DNA from: Earliella scabrosa
Lineage: Eukaryota; Basidiomycota; Agaricomycetes; Polyporales; Polyporaceae
Assembly (NCBI GenBank): GCA_022605405.1
Contig: JABYQQ010000005.1
Coordinates: forward strand, 1,922,001-1,986,000
DNA length: 64,000 bases
Direction of reading: 5' to 3'
The first letter of the stretch is position 1. Every line of letters begins with the position of its first letter. The translations under genes and the position numbers were made by a program. The notes below the pieces were generated by a model. The model saw only the letters and a list, made by a program, of their open reading frames with translations, was not told the origin of the DNA and made no database searches. Shown one piece after another: positions 23,650 to 33,711 of the stretch.

Positions 23650-25379
23650 ATGAAGCTCGTAGGAAAGCACATAGAACGGGATCGGTCGGTTCGTTCGCAT
23701 GTGTCTCGACTCGTACCCTCAAAATGACTGTTGGGACCTTACAGGGATATGTCACTGTCCGCCCCGAGGACGATGAAGACATGTGGCATCTCTATAATCT
23801 GATCCAAGAGGTGAGCGCATGCACTGCGAGTTAGAGCCGAAGTGTAGTGTTCAATGTATGCATGCATCCTCTAGGGTGATCGGGTTAGGGCAGGTGCTTA
23901 CCGTCGCGTACAAAACGTCTCCACGACCGGATCGGTAGACTCCAAACGAATCCGCCTCAAGCTCACTCTTGTCGTAACTCGAGTAACATGGGCACCATCT
24001 GCTGCTCCAGGTGCAGACTCAGCCACGACGAACGGCGCACCCAATGCTGCTCCCGCAGCGACGGCTACGGTGGAGGTCGCAGGACGTGTCGCAGAAGAGA
24101 ATCAACACGTGAAGCTTGGCGCTTACCACACCCTGGACATAGAAGCCAACAAGGACGTGCGGATAGAGAAGGAGGCGGGCGGTTGGGACAGCATTGCCCT
24201 CGGACGGGTGGAGGAGAGTTGTGTTCCCGGTAGGGGAGCAGAGGTTGCGGCGATCGTCTGTGGAGAAGGTGCGTCTCGTCATCGCCTCTATCATAGGTGG
24301 GGAACCCACAAGACGGTTGTTACGCTAGGCACCGCCATCTTCTGCCTACTTTCTGAGCATATGACCGTCGTACTCCAACGATTAGAGGTACCAATCCCAC
24401 GCAAGATCTCGAACCAGTCGTCTGCGCACGAGAAGGTGCGATTCGTTTCGATTCGTTTTGCTATTGCTCCTTCATGACCTCCTGGCCATCTACAGGGACT
24501 GGCGCGCTTTCACCAAAGCCTATACACCTCCTTCTTGCGACATGTTCCATACTCATCGCCGTCCTTACGCGCAATTGTGATTGCTTCACCTGGCTGGGTA
24601 CGAGACGCCGTCTTCGACTTCATTATGGCAGAAGCGAGCAGGACTTCAAATAAAGCGCTCTTAACTGCACGAAACAAGTTCGTCAAAGTCCATGTCAACA
24701 GTCCTCATGTCCATAGTTTAGTCGAGGCGCTCAAAAGTCCCGAAGTATGTGGTGACGCTTGGGAGGGCATGGTATCATGCTCACCGTTGCACAGATCGCG
24801 AGTCAAATGAAAGAGACGAAGTTTGCACGGGAAGGCCTCATGCTTGACAAGTGAGTGCAAACGTCGTTTGCCGTGGGCCGTCAATATTGACGACCTGCAG
24901 GTTCTTCAAGATGCTGGCATCTGACGAGATGCGAGCATGGTACGGACCTGAGCATGTCGCTCTCGCCTCTGATCGAGGTGCCATCGGTACGCTCTTGATT
25001 TCGGACGAACTCTTCAGGTTAGCACGGCTCCTGCATTTGCGACTGGCCTGTTGCTCAGTATCCGAATAGGTCAAGCGATCCTATACTTCGAAAGAAGTTT
25101 GTCAGTATAGTTGAGGATGTCAAGCAGAAAGGCGGAGAAGTCCTGATATTCTCGAGTATGCACGAATCCGGTCAACGTATGTGCTTCGCTTGTAGCCTTC
25201 TCCTATATGAATTGTGCTAACACTCATGTGCGACTACAGAACTGAATCAGTTGACTGGAATCGCTGCGATCTTGACCTTCCCCCTGGATATTGAGGTTGT
25301 GGAGGCCGAGGAGAGGGAGGCGAAGGAAGAGGAAGAACGGAGAAAGGCTGAAGAGGAAGACACTCCGGCCACAGCTTGA
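23650..25379 (+). CDS. DOM34: DOM34/Pelota ribosome-rescue factor
   Basis: Nine exons (23650-23688, 23745-23810, 23875-24268, 24329-24435, 24496-24744, 24795-24850, 24901-25017, 25070-25176, 25240-25379) give 424 residues. DOM34 is an eRF1-like protein that, with HBS1, splits stalled ribosomes for no-go and non-stop decay. The start [13 protein letters not shown] joins [20 protein letters not shown], the Sm-like N domain. VAAIVCGEG and [19 protein letters not shown] open the central eRF1-like domain. [20 protein letters not shown] and [20 protein letters not shown] form the L7Ae-like C domain. There is no GGQ motif, as expected for Pelota. The first donor is GTTCGT, weaker than the others, but the join reproduces the family sequence. 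The C-terminus is a long Glu/Lys tail. Its stop is 96 bp from that of URA3. Confidence 0.94.
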
Positions 25380-25475
25380 CAAAACGATATGTATACTGGT
25401 CCATCTCTCACCCCATCTGTAGCGGTAGGTTTTTTATACTTGACATTCTGTAGTAATTCTTCCACTTCGGTCGCG

Positions 25476-26422
25476 TCAATTCGAGATACCCACTCGCTCC
25501 TGATATGCCTTCCATCCTTCTGCTCGATATCTCTCGGCCTGTTCTCGCACAGCCTCTGGGTTCGCTGCATTATCCTTGCCGTAGATCCCGCGGCCGACGA
25601 TAATAACGTCACACCCGGATTCCAGGATAACCTCCCGTGGCGTGCGGTACTGCTGGCCCATGCCGTCGCCTTTGGTGTCCAAACCAACACCGGGCGTGAG
25701 GATCAGGAAGTCTTCTTCAGGAGAAGACTCGCCCTCCCTCAGCCCGACGCCGTCCATGCGCTGCTGTGCGATAAAGCCAATCACGAAGTCGCGGTTCGCG
25801 CGGGCCATGCGGACGGCCTCCTCCGTGTAAGAGCCTGTCGCAAGACTGCCCTTCGTGCTCATCTCCGCCAGCAGGAGGAGACCGCGACCGAGTGGAAGGC
25901 CGACAGACGAGAGGCCGGAGATGATGGATGGTCCTGGGACGGGATGCGCGTTGGTTATGTGGGACCAGCTCGCGATCTTGTACACGCCGCTCGAGTATTG
26001 CAGAGCAACCGTGTTGCCTAGTGACACATATTCAGTTAGAGTGACATAATGAGGCACGGTAAACAGACCAATATCTGCGAACTTCCTGTCCTCGAAGATC
26101 TGGAAGTCGTGCTTTGCGCTGAGTTCCTTCAGGCGCTCGATCACCGAGGCATCGAAGTCCTCTATCACATCCACATGGGTCTACAAGCAGAGTCAATGAG
26201 ATCTTGGTATGTTGTGAGATTTTTAAACGGCTGTACCTTGACGAGGCAGACGAACGGGCCGACCGTGTCGATGATCCTGAGGAAATCCGCTTGTTTGGTC
26301 ACATCCACTGAGACGCATAGATTCGTGCGCTTGCGCTCAATCGTTTCCAGAAGCGCTTTGGCGGCCGGGTTCGTGTGTCGCGCGGCCCTTTGCGAGTAAT
26401 TTTGCTTGGCGACAGAAGTCAT
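25476..26422 (-). CDS. URA3: Orotidine 5'-phosphate decarboxylase
   Basis: Three exons (26422-26237, 26180-26069, 26017-25476) give 279 residues. The enzyme makes UMP from OMP, the last step of de novo pyrimidine synthesis, in the cytosol. The catalytic signature [20 protein letters not shown] is formed across the second intron, with the active-site Lys near residue 95. [22 protein letters not shown] and [14 protein letters not shown], followed by IIVGRGIYG, mark the phosphate-binding loops of the TIM barrel. The second intron is 51 bp and in frame, so its retention would insert 17 residues into the active site. The promoter holds three TTTACC repeats (see findings). Confidence 0.97.
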
Positions 26423-26744
26423 GGTGGTTTGAGAGGAGGAGGATCGTGATTCTTTGCCCTTTCTCCATAGGCGCAAGATTAGATAAGATGCAGATCTTAG
26501 GACGATCGGGCCGATATATCCTGTCGGATATACCTACCCACTGTTTACCCACTGTTCAAGTTCAGGTTTACCCAGAGTTTACCAAAGCCAGCCCGGAGAG
26601 GCGGACTCTGACCAGCCGTTATTTCACAATGTCGAAACCCGGCGTTTCGATTCTGCAACACGTATCATCGGAGATAAGACGCATCTATGATACAAGCCTC
26701 GGTAGCACGACCGCTCAGAAGGCCCAGACAGGAGTCCTTGATCT
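26423..26744. other. URA3 upstream region
   Basis: This 322 bp stretch separates the URA3 start codon from the stop codon of the alpha/beta hydrolase, both on the minus strand. It contains TTTACC repeats at 26544-26583, one of them inside TGTTTAC (26542-26548), the reverse of a forkhead core. Confidence 0.45.
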
Positions 26745-28164
26745 TTACAAACGTGCAACGGTATGCTTGCCAACATGCTCGTTCAGCAGCCGCACCATCT
26801 CCGCGGCCAGCTCGTCAGGCATCTGTACAGGAAGCTATTGTGCTAGTCAGCCATAAACTAAGTATATTGTACGAGACCAGAAACGCACGTAGTGGCTTCC
26901 GCCTTCGATGAAGCTGATGGACGCGAGCGCATCCCGGCCACCTCGGTCTAGATTGGTCTTCTGCTGGCGGTACATTTCCGGTGGCCTGCATATAGCAACG
27001 TGAATGAGCGACGATGACCTCCAGCATCGAGCGAGAAGTGCCTATATGGAGGAGTGGCGCACCAGAAGTCTTCTTTCGCGCCCAAGATCAGGTGCGTGGG
27101 GAGTATGTGTAAAATCGAACGCAGGTAGTCCAGCGCGCCGAGGTGGGTCCCGTCGTCCACAAAGCATGCGGTCTCTTGCTCGACCGTCGTCTTGGTCGTC
27201 ACGCGCTTGCGGTCTTGAGGGTCCTGGCGGAAGTACGTCTCCTGATCGCCAATGAATGCTAGCTCCGCACCCAGTCATGACAGAGACGAGCACGTACAGA
27301 CATGACCTGCCACGCTTCAGGATGATAGTCTCTGCACGGCGGGCGCCTCTTGAAATATGCCATGGCCTCATCCACGGACAGCCAGCTTGTTTGGCGGCGT
27401 GCATTGGAGGCAATCACGACCTTGTAGAGTCGCTGCAACGGGATCCAGGCTTCCTGCCCGATGAAGGGCGCCTCGACCATCATGAACCGGGAGATAGGGA
27501 GCTTGCAGGCCTTCGGTTCCATGGCCTGAAGTCTGGATGTATCAAATGCAGACCGTCATTATCGAAAAACGCGGTCACATCGGAGAACTCACATAGATCC
27601 GCCACCGCCGGAGTGTCCTATGGCAATGAGATTTACACGCTCACGTTGAGAGAGAATGTCGGAGGTAAGGAAGGCACGGATAGCAGCAGAGAATTGCTTG
27701 CTCGGAACTGTTGTGGAATAGAATGCTAATTCTGGGAGTTTGAACTGTTAAAGGACATACACATGACGCTGTAATGCTCTTTGAGCATGGTCTCGTTCAG
27801 TAGGCCAGCATCACCATGGTTCGGGCGTTCGATGGCCCAAGCAGAGACGATTGTGATGGGACTTCGAGGTTGAGAGGTAAGACAAAAGATGCGCTTGAGA
27901 AGGGGTAGCCACATCTCTTTCTCTAAATGTGGAAATTCCGAAGAGGTCAGCCTCGAGTGGGAGCAGAAGGAGAGGCCATGAAGACTGACGGAGAGATATA
28001 CCGCCGCATAGTAGCAGGCAGCAAGCCGCCTTTCCTATGTCTTCAGACGGCTCGGAAGGAGCAAAACGAGTAGCGAGGCATCGAAGAGGACGGTCAAGAC
28101 GATAACTAAACTCGACCGTGGACGACGTCAGCTGCAGAGCTCGCAAGTCGGACTGGGAAGTCAT
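26745..28164 (-). CDS. Alpha/beta hydrolase
   Basis: Seven minus-strand exons (28164-28002, 27922-27761, 27725-27593, 27532-27294, 27258-27063, 26985-26889, 26822-26745) give 355 residues. The nucleophile elbow LIAIGHSGGGGS places the catalytic Ser near residue 147. GGSHYMPDELA gives the catalytic His near 329, and the acid is probably in ILGAKEDFW. This is the fold of esterases, epoxide hydrolases and haloperoxidase-like enzymes; the substrate is unknown. At the exon 1/2 join the expected oxyanion HGxG motif is not clear, and another acceptor at about 27952, with a different donor, would insert a dozen residues there. The exon 4 donor is also a choice of several. It is divergent from the first P450 (550 bp between starts), so it may belong to that metabolic block. 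Confidence 0.78.
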
Positions 28165-28714
28165 TGGCCCGGGCGTGGTTGACTCCTTAGCAGTCCCAGG
28201 TCGACGTCCAAGTGTCGTTGCAGCGAAAGCGCGACACGACAGTTGGGCATATCGATGGTTGTTCCCATGACCCTGGCTTCTCTCTGAGATGGAGGCTGTT
28301 GAACGCGTACGCGTCCAGCTCTTGTCAATAAGCGCTCAGCGCTCAGCGTTCGCGGGCGGTGGGCCGGGTGCGCTGCGGTGCGCTGACAGGGCGCAGATCT
28401 CAGATCCGACTATGGGCGTCTGTATTGAGGTGTTTGGAGAGGCTCCCCCCATGCATCCCCGGGCCACCCCACAGAGCCCACAGTCACGTACTTACTCCCG
28501 CTCGAGCTGCGACTGTTGGCAGTATGGCATGTCCCTTTTTCTTCACTCCACGGCGCGCTCCGACAATCGGCCAGCGACGATGCGACTCTGACGAATAATG
28601 CCGGTCCGAGTCGCAGCCTACTAGTACCGCCCGGATTTATATACCTCTGACCTCACGTATCGCCCGTCCACTTGGCTATCCGACTCGGAGACCGCACCTT
28701 CTCGTACCTCTGTC
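28165..28714. promoter_or_regulatory. Divergent promoter, hydrolase/P450-1
   Basis: These 550 bp lie between the two start codons. A GCGCTCA tandem repeat occurs near 28332-28348, and the TATA box for the P450 is at 28638. No gene is seen. Confidence 0.4.
28638..28643 (+). promoter_or_regulatory. TATA box of P450-1
   Basis: TATATA within GGATTTATATACC lies 77 bp upstream of the ATG at 28715. Confidence 0.5.
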
Positions 28715-31027
28715 ATGGACGCCATTACCAATATCTTTGCAGCTCTGGCCGTTGGGGTAGCCTATATCGTCTACAGGCTGCTATCAAAAGCCACGTCTCG
28801 TCGCGGGCTCGCTCCACTCCCTCCCGGCCCAAGACCTCTCCCCCTCATCGGGAACCTGGTCGACCTTCCCAAGTCACATGCGTGGCTGACCTTCTCAAAG
28901 TGGGGTGACATTTATGGTGCGTGCTCTACCCTTCGATGCAATTCCGACCGAGTTGTACTTGTGCTGCATTGCTACGGGGGGCAGGCGCATTCCTAAATTC
29001 TATCATTGCTCACACTGTCTGCCAATGTAGTCTGTTCACTGACTCTTTGATTTCACCAGGCGGTATAGTTCATGTTAGCGCGCTCGGCCAGAGCATTGTC
29101 ATCCTCAACGACCCAAAGTATGCTGTGGAAATGCTCGACAAGAAGGGTCTCCTATACAGCGATCGTCCCAAACTTGTCATGGGCGGTCAGATGGTTGGAT
29201 GGGAAGAGGCTCCTGTTCTAAGCCCATTCTGTGACCGCTGGGCTGAGTATCGCCGCCTAATGAGCCAATTCATGGGCACGAAGGCAAAGATAGACGAGTT
29301 GAACCACGTGCTTCAGGAGGAGACGAACGTCTTGCTGAAACAAATCATTGCTGACCCACACGATTGGGTAGAGCACGTCCGCAGGTTTGCGCCAACTCCT
29401 CTTCATGCGATAACCTCCCTGACTCGGATATGTGTCACGAAAGTTTCTCCGGCGGACTTGTTCTTCAGCTCGTATATGGGTACAGAGCATCTGACCCAGG
29501 GGGCAAAGAGCTTGTTAAACTCGTCGATGATGCCATGCACGGGTTCTCGGTGAGCACGAAAGCGAATGCATTCCTCGTGGATGTTTTTCCGATCTGTTGG
29601 TACCCTTATCCCTCCTTCGCTTCCGCTGCTGATTCCTTGATCAAGTACAATATGTTCCTTCTTGGTTCCCGGGCGCATCATGGAAGCGCCAAGCGAAGGA
29701 GTTCCGTGGGTATCTTCAAGGCATGCTACACGTACCGTTCGAACTCGTGAAGAAACAAATGGTAGGTCCAAAGCCCCGGAATCGTCGGACGTGCCCTTCA
29801 GTTGACGTCGTTCCGCATGCTAGGCGACTAGCGTTGCGCGTCCCTCCTTCACTCGGAATCTCCTTGAAAGGTCGGATCTCTCTCCCCAGCGGGAACGGAT
29901 TATTCAATGGGCTGCTGCCGGAATTTACAGTGGTTCGCCCCATTTCCTTTCAATTGTTGGTATGTTCGCTCATGATCCTAAACGCGTCACGGTACAGGGG
30001 GAGCTGAAACTGTACGTACCATTGACTGAATCTTGGAATGCAAGACCTAAAATATCAGATACAATGAAGACTGTAGCAGCGATTTCGGCCTTCGTGCTCG
30101 GAATCACCCGTCACCCGAAGGAACGGGAACAAGCACAAGCCGAGATCGACGCCGTCATAGGGCGCGACCGCCTCCCGACGCCAGCGGACCGCGAACGGCT
30201 GCCGTATTGCCATGCACTCTACCTAGAGGTGATCCGCTGCTACACCCTAGGGCCTCTTGGTAAGTGAAATTGTTCCCTCACAAACATATCTAAGTGATCC
30301 GTCGTTCAGGGCTCCCGCATGTAGCGCGTGGGGACGATGTACATGACGGCTACTTCATCCCCAAAGGCTCGATTGTCATCCCCAACAATTGGTGCGTGTG
30401 TCCGCGATATCGTCCTTCCACTGCATGTCAATTGGGTCGAAACATACAGGCGCTACTTCCACGACCCACATACGTATCCGCATCCGGAGGCGTTTTCGCC
30501 CGAACGCTTCCTAGGCGCAGAGAAGCAGTTTGACCCGCGGAAGTACGTGTTCGGCTACGGTCGCCGGTGAGTGCTTGCTCCTACTTTCGGGTCTTCCCTT
30601 CGTCCCTAACGCTGACAACCCTCCGTGACTGTGCGACAGAGTCTGTCCAGGTATGTCAGCAAGCACGCCACTTGCATTGCTATCCTCCTCGGTGACTCGG
30701 ATGACACGACTTCAAGCTGACTACTGCCACACGAATAGGTCTCCATCTTGGCGACGCGACGATGTGGCTCGCGAGTATTTCGATATTGGCGGCTTTCGAC
30801 GTAACCCCGCCAGTCAAGGACGGCCAACCGATTATTCCGCCAGGCGACTTCCAAGATGCTATGATCAGGTGCGTCCTCCTGACTATCACCCACCCCCAAT
30901 CTTGGCTATAGTGTTGTGTTGACGTCTTCTTTATCTGTGCAGTCACCCCGAACCGTTCGAGTGTGTGATCAGGCCGCGTAGTGCGAGCGCTGAGGCGGTT
31001 GTGCATGGGCTTCCTAGTATGGTGTAA
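28715..31027 (+). CDS. Cytochrome P450 (OrdA-like), copy 1
   Basis: Twelve exons (28715-28916, 29060-29384, 29444-29595, 29646-29761, 29824-29932, 29998-30011, 30070-30259, 30310-30391, 30450-30566, 30640-30650, 30739-30868, 30943-31027) give 510 residues. It is a haem-thiolate monooxygenase anchored in the ER by an N-terminal membrane helix (residues 3-22), followed by the hinge LPPGPRPLPLIGNL. The I-helix oxygen motif GGAETT (302-307) is mostly encoded by a 14-nt exon. The K-helix ExxR is EVIR, the PERF motif is SPERFLG, and the haem motif FGYGRRVCPG has Cys438 in an 11-nt exon. All key residues are present. It resembles the basidiomycete group annotated as O-methylsterigmatocystin oxidoreductase-like; the substrate is unknown. 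Its stop is 106 bp from that of the transporter. Confidence 0.93.
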
Positions 31028-31133
31028 TCACACAGTACCTGTCCCGTTTAGAAGCGATACGCTGATAATCGTGAATTTGTGAGCCTGTGTACGACTATAG
31101 AGGATCTACGCCAGCGTGCAAGTGCTCCACCGT

Positions 31134-33161
31134 TTAAACAAAATGCGTGCCCTTGCGGGCCGCAATCATGTTCCGCGCGACAATGAGCATACCGAGGGAG
31201 ACCACCGAAACAAGCTTATCGGATAGACAACACAAACGAGCGCGCGTTTCAGTCGATGTCCACTCAAATTGAACGAGTGGACGTACTCCACAGAAGAGAG
31301 TGTTCTTCCACCAGGTGAAGTTGTCGCCAACGAGCGCACCTGTTATTGGTGTGCCGGTGAGAGCACCGAAAGACGTAATCAGGTATGCAGGTCCGAACCG
31401 CGCTCTAGGATTGGCGGGTGAATCAGGTGAGTCAACTTGAAGGATATGGCACTCTACGCACCCTATTTCACTTGGATTGCGTGCAAGGCTTGCTACGCAA
31501 GGTGCACAGAGCGACAAATCTGCGGTGTTCGAAACATCGTTTGGTGATCAGTGGCAACGGGTCGATAGATGGTGACTGACATGCTCCAGAGAAGAAGCCA
31601 AACAGTAAAGCGAATACGACGGTTCCTGCGAGGGTAGTGATCCCAAAAAGCGCAAAGAGCAGAACAGCGCACGCAAAGGTTACTGGCAATACAGTGTTGA
31701 AGGGACCATACTTGTCGGCGAAGTAGTTGGGCACTACCCGACCAAAAACCGCAGCCGCGTTCATTACCGCTAGCTGGAGACGGTGCCGATGCGTGAGCGC
31801 ACGGGGAACGAAGATCAAGAGACAGCGTACGCACGGTGTAGAAGGCGATCTCGGGGTTGACACCGTGCTCGATTGCATACAGTTGCAAGTAGAAATCTAC
31901 GTGATCATTAGTACAGCATCTCCACATGAGGCTTTTCACGTACAGGGGAAGAACAGGCCCCAATCGATAACGAGTGTGCTTTGTAACTGTGAGTCAAGAC
32001 ACGACTTTCAGGAGTGAATGCACGCACGAAAAGTTGGCGAGAAGGTAAGGAATGTCTGTGATGATTCCCTTCATATCCGGCTTCGGCGCATCCGGTGACC
32101 GGACAACGGGGTGAGAAGTCATTAAGAAGTTGCTAGCGAGGAGGAGAGCAAGGACAACAAAAGCGCTTGCGCGTACACCCCACTCGAAGCCAGCAGTCGT
32201 TTGAAAGAGCTGGTTGAGCATGATAGGGAAGATGACTCCGCCAATGGACGAGCCTAGTGCGCATGTGAATAGCAACAGATTGAGACTGAATAGGATAATT
32301 ACCGCTTACGACGACACCCATAGCGAGGGCGCGGCGTGAATGCCAATGATGGCCTTGCACGGCGACACAGGGAACATAGATCAGACCCGCACCAATGCCC
32401 ATACCAAGACCCTGTGATAGGTATATCTGATAGTACTTGCTGCTATCGGCGATAGAAACCATGAACAATCTGTCCGTACAAGCGGTATCAGTATGCGCAC
32501 ACAGATCGACGTTGTTGACAGGTCTGGACAGTGGCCTCGCAGGCTGCGCGGACGTCAGGGCACGGGCCCGCTGTATTACAGAGAACTGGACAAGGTAAGA
32601 AGAGACACATGTATCACATGCGTCGCTTCTCACCTCTTCAACGAACTTGAGTTCTCTGTCGCATGCACATACTAACAGACGCGCCACGAAGAGCGTAGCG
32701 TAGGTGACGTACGAGAAGGCATAGAGGAGAGATCCAGCCGCAAGGGTGACGCGGAAGTGGCCCTTGTCGAGAAGGATTCCGCCCGGAAGGCCCATGGCGA
32801 GGAGCAAGAAGAGTTGAGTAGACCCTATCCAGCTGATAGCGGAAGGGGACGCGGCGCCGGCACGGGTGTACACGTCTTGGTATACACCAAAGGCATTGAC
32901 ATAGCCAAAGGTTACCACTGCTACAAAGAAGCTGGGCAGCGAGAGGCTAGGTATGAGTAGGGTTGTACATGTGAGGGATGAATTTGAAGCTTACCCCCCT
33001 ACGAGGGTGGCCCAGGCATGGTACCCACCGTCAACTCTGTGCGATGGCTGAGGTCGGAGTCCAGGTGTGTCTTCGGGAGTGGAAGCAGGTTGCATCCAGC
33101 TCTCGACGGTTTTGGTGAGCTCTACGTCAAGATTGAGGTTGTTAGAGCTGGAATTCGCCAT
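31134..33161 (-). CDS. MFS monocarboxylate-type transporter
   Basis: Ten minus-strand exons (33161-32995, 32931-32713, 32469-32303, 32253-32028, 31978-31944, 31896-31835, 31773-31581, 31519-31462, 31404-31287, 31214-31134) give 441 residues. The N-terminus (about 50 residues) is cytosolic, ending DGGYHAWATLVGGFF, the usual lead into helix 1 of fungal MCT/Mch proteins. Signatures are FGVYQDVY, ISWIGSTQLFLL, YYQIYLSQGLGMGIGAGL, SGSSIGGVIFPIM, DWGLFFPYFYLQLYAI and SFGALTGTPITGAL, together giving 12 membrane helices. Fungal members move monocarboxylates, riboflavin or secondary metabolites across the plasma membrane. Its position between two near-identical P450 genes suggests it carries a substrate or product of their pathway (inference). 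The 243 bp intron between exons 2 and 3 is the largest and could hide another exon. Confidence 0.9.
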
Positions 33162-33711
33162 GGCGGGGGCCAAGAGGAAGAGATAGAGGAGATGCTGGCG
33201 TCAGGGAGCAAGAGTACTGGCCACGCCCGCGGTCGAGTACATAACAGCGACCATGTTTCGGATTTGTTGACCGCGTTCCATTTCTGCCGCGGGCGGTGGG
33301 ACGCACACTGACATGACCATATCCGAGAGACGTTGACCCTGCGTCGACCGCCCAAGCAGGGTTGAACCTAGCTTCGTGGTGGCGTGGGAGCATCGGGTAC
33401 GTCTACAGCCGATTGTGATGGGAGAAGTTTGTATGACATCCTGTTCTGGTCAGTGCGCGCGCTGCAGCTCGTTGAGCGGACATATGTGCGTCTTCTATCT
33501 CCCACCACGCGCGGCATCAGCTGCTCCGGCAACGGCAGCTGCGCTGACAGTGACTAGTGACTGCTCACTAGCACTGGCAGCGCTCCTCAATTGGCGGGGT
33601 TGTACGTTGTACTGTGAGGCTACCTAGTCTCCCGCCGCATGGCACTCGCACCCCCAGACGCCTCATCATTACAGCGACATAACGCCCCCGCGCATTTTGC
33701 TGTCGCCTGTC
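33162..33711. promoter_or_regulatory. Divergent promoter, transporter/P450-2
   Basis: These 550 bp separate the transporter start (-) from the P450-2 start (+), close to the length of the other P450 promoter. I saw no clear TATA box and no gene. Confidence 0.4.
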
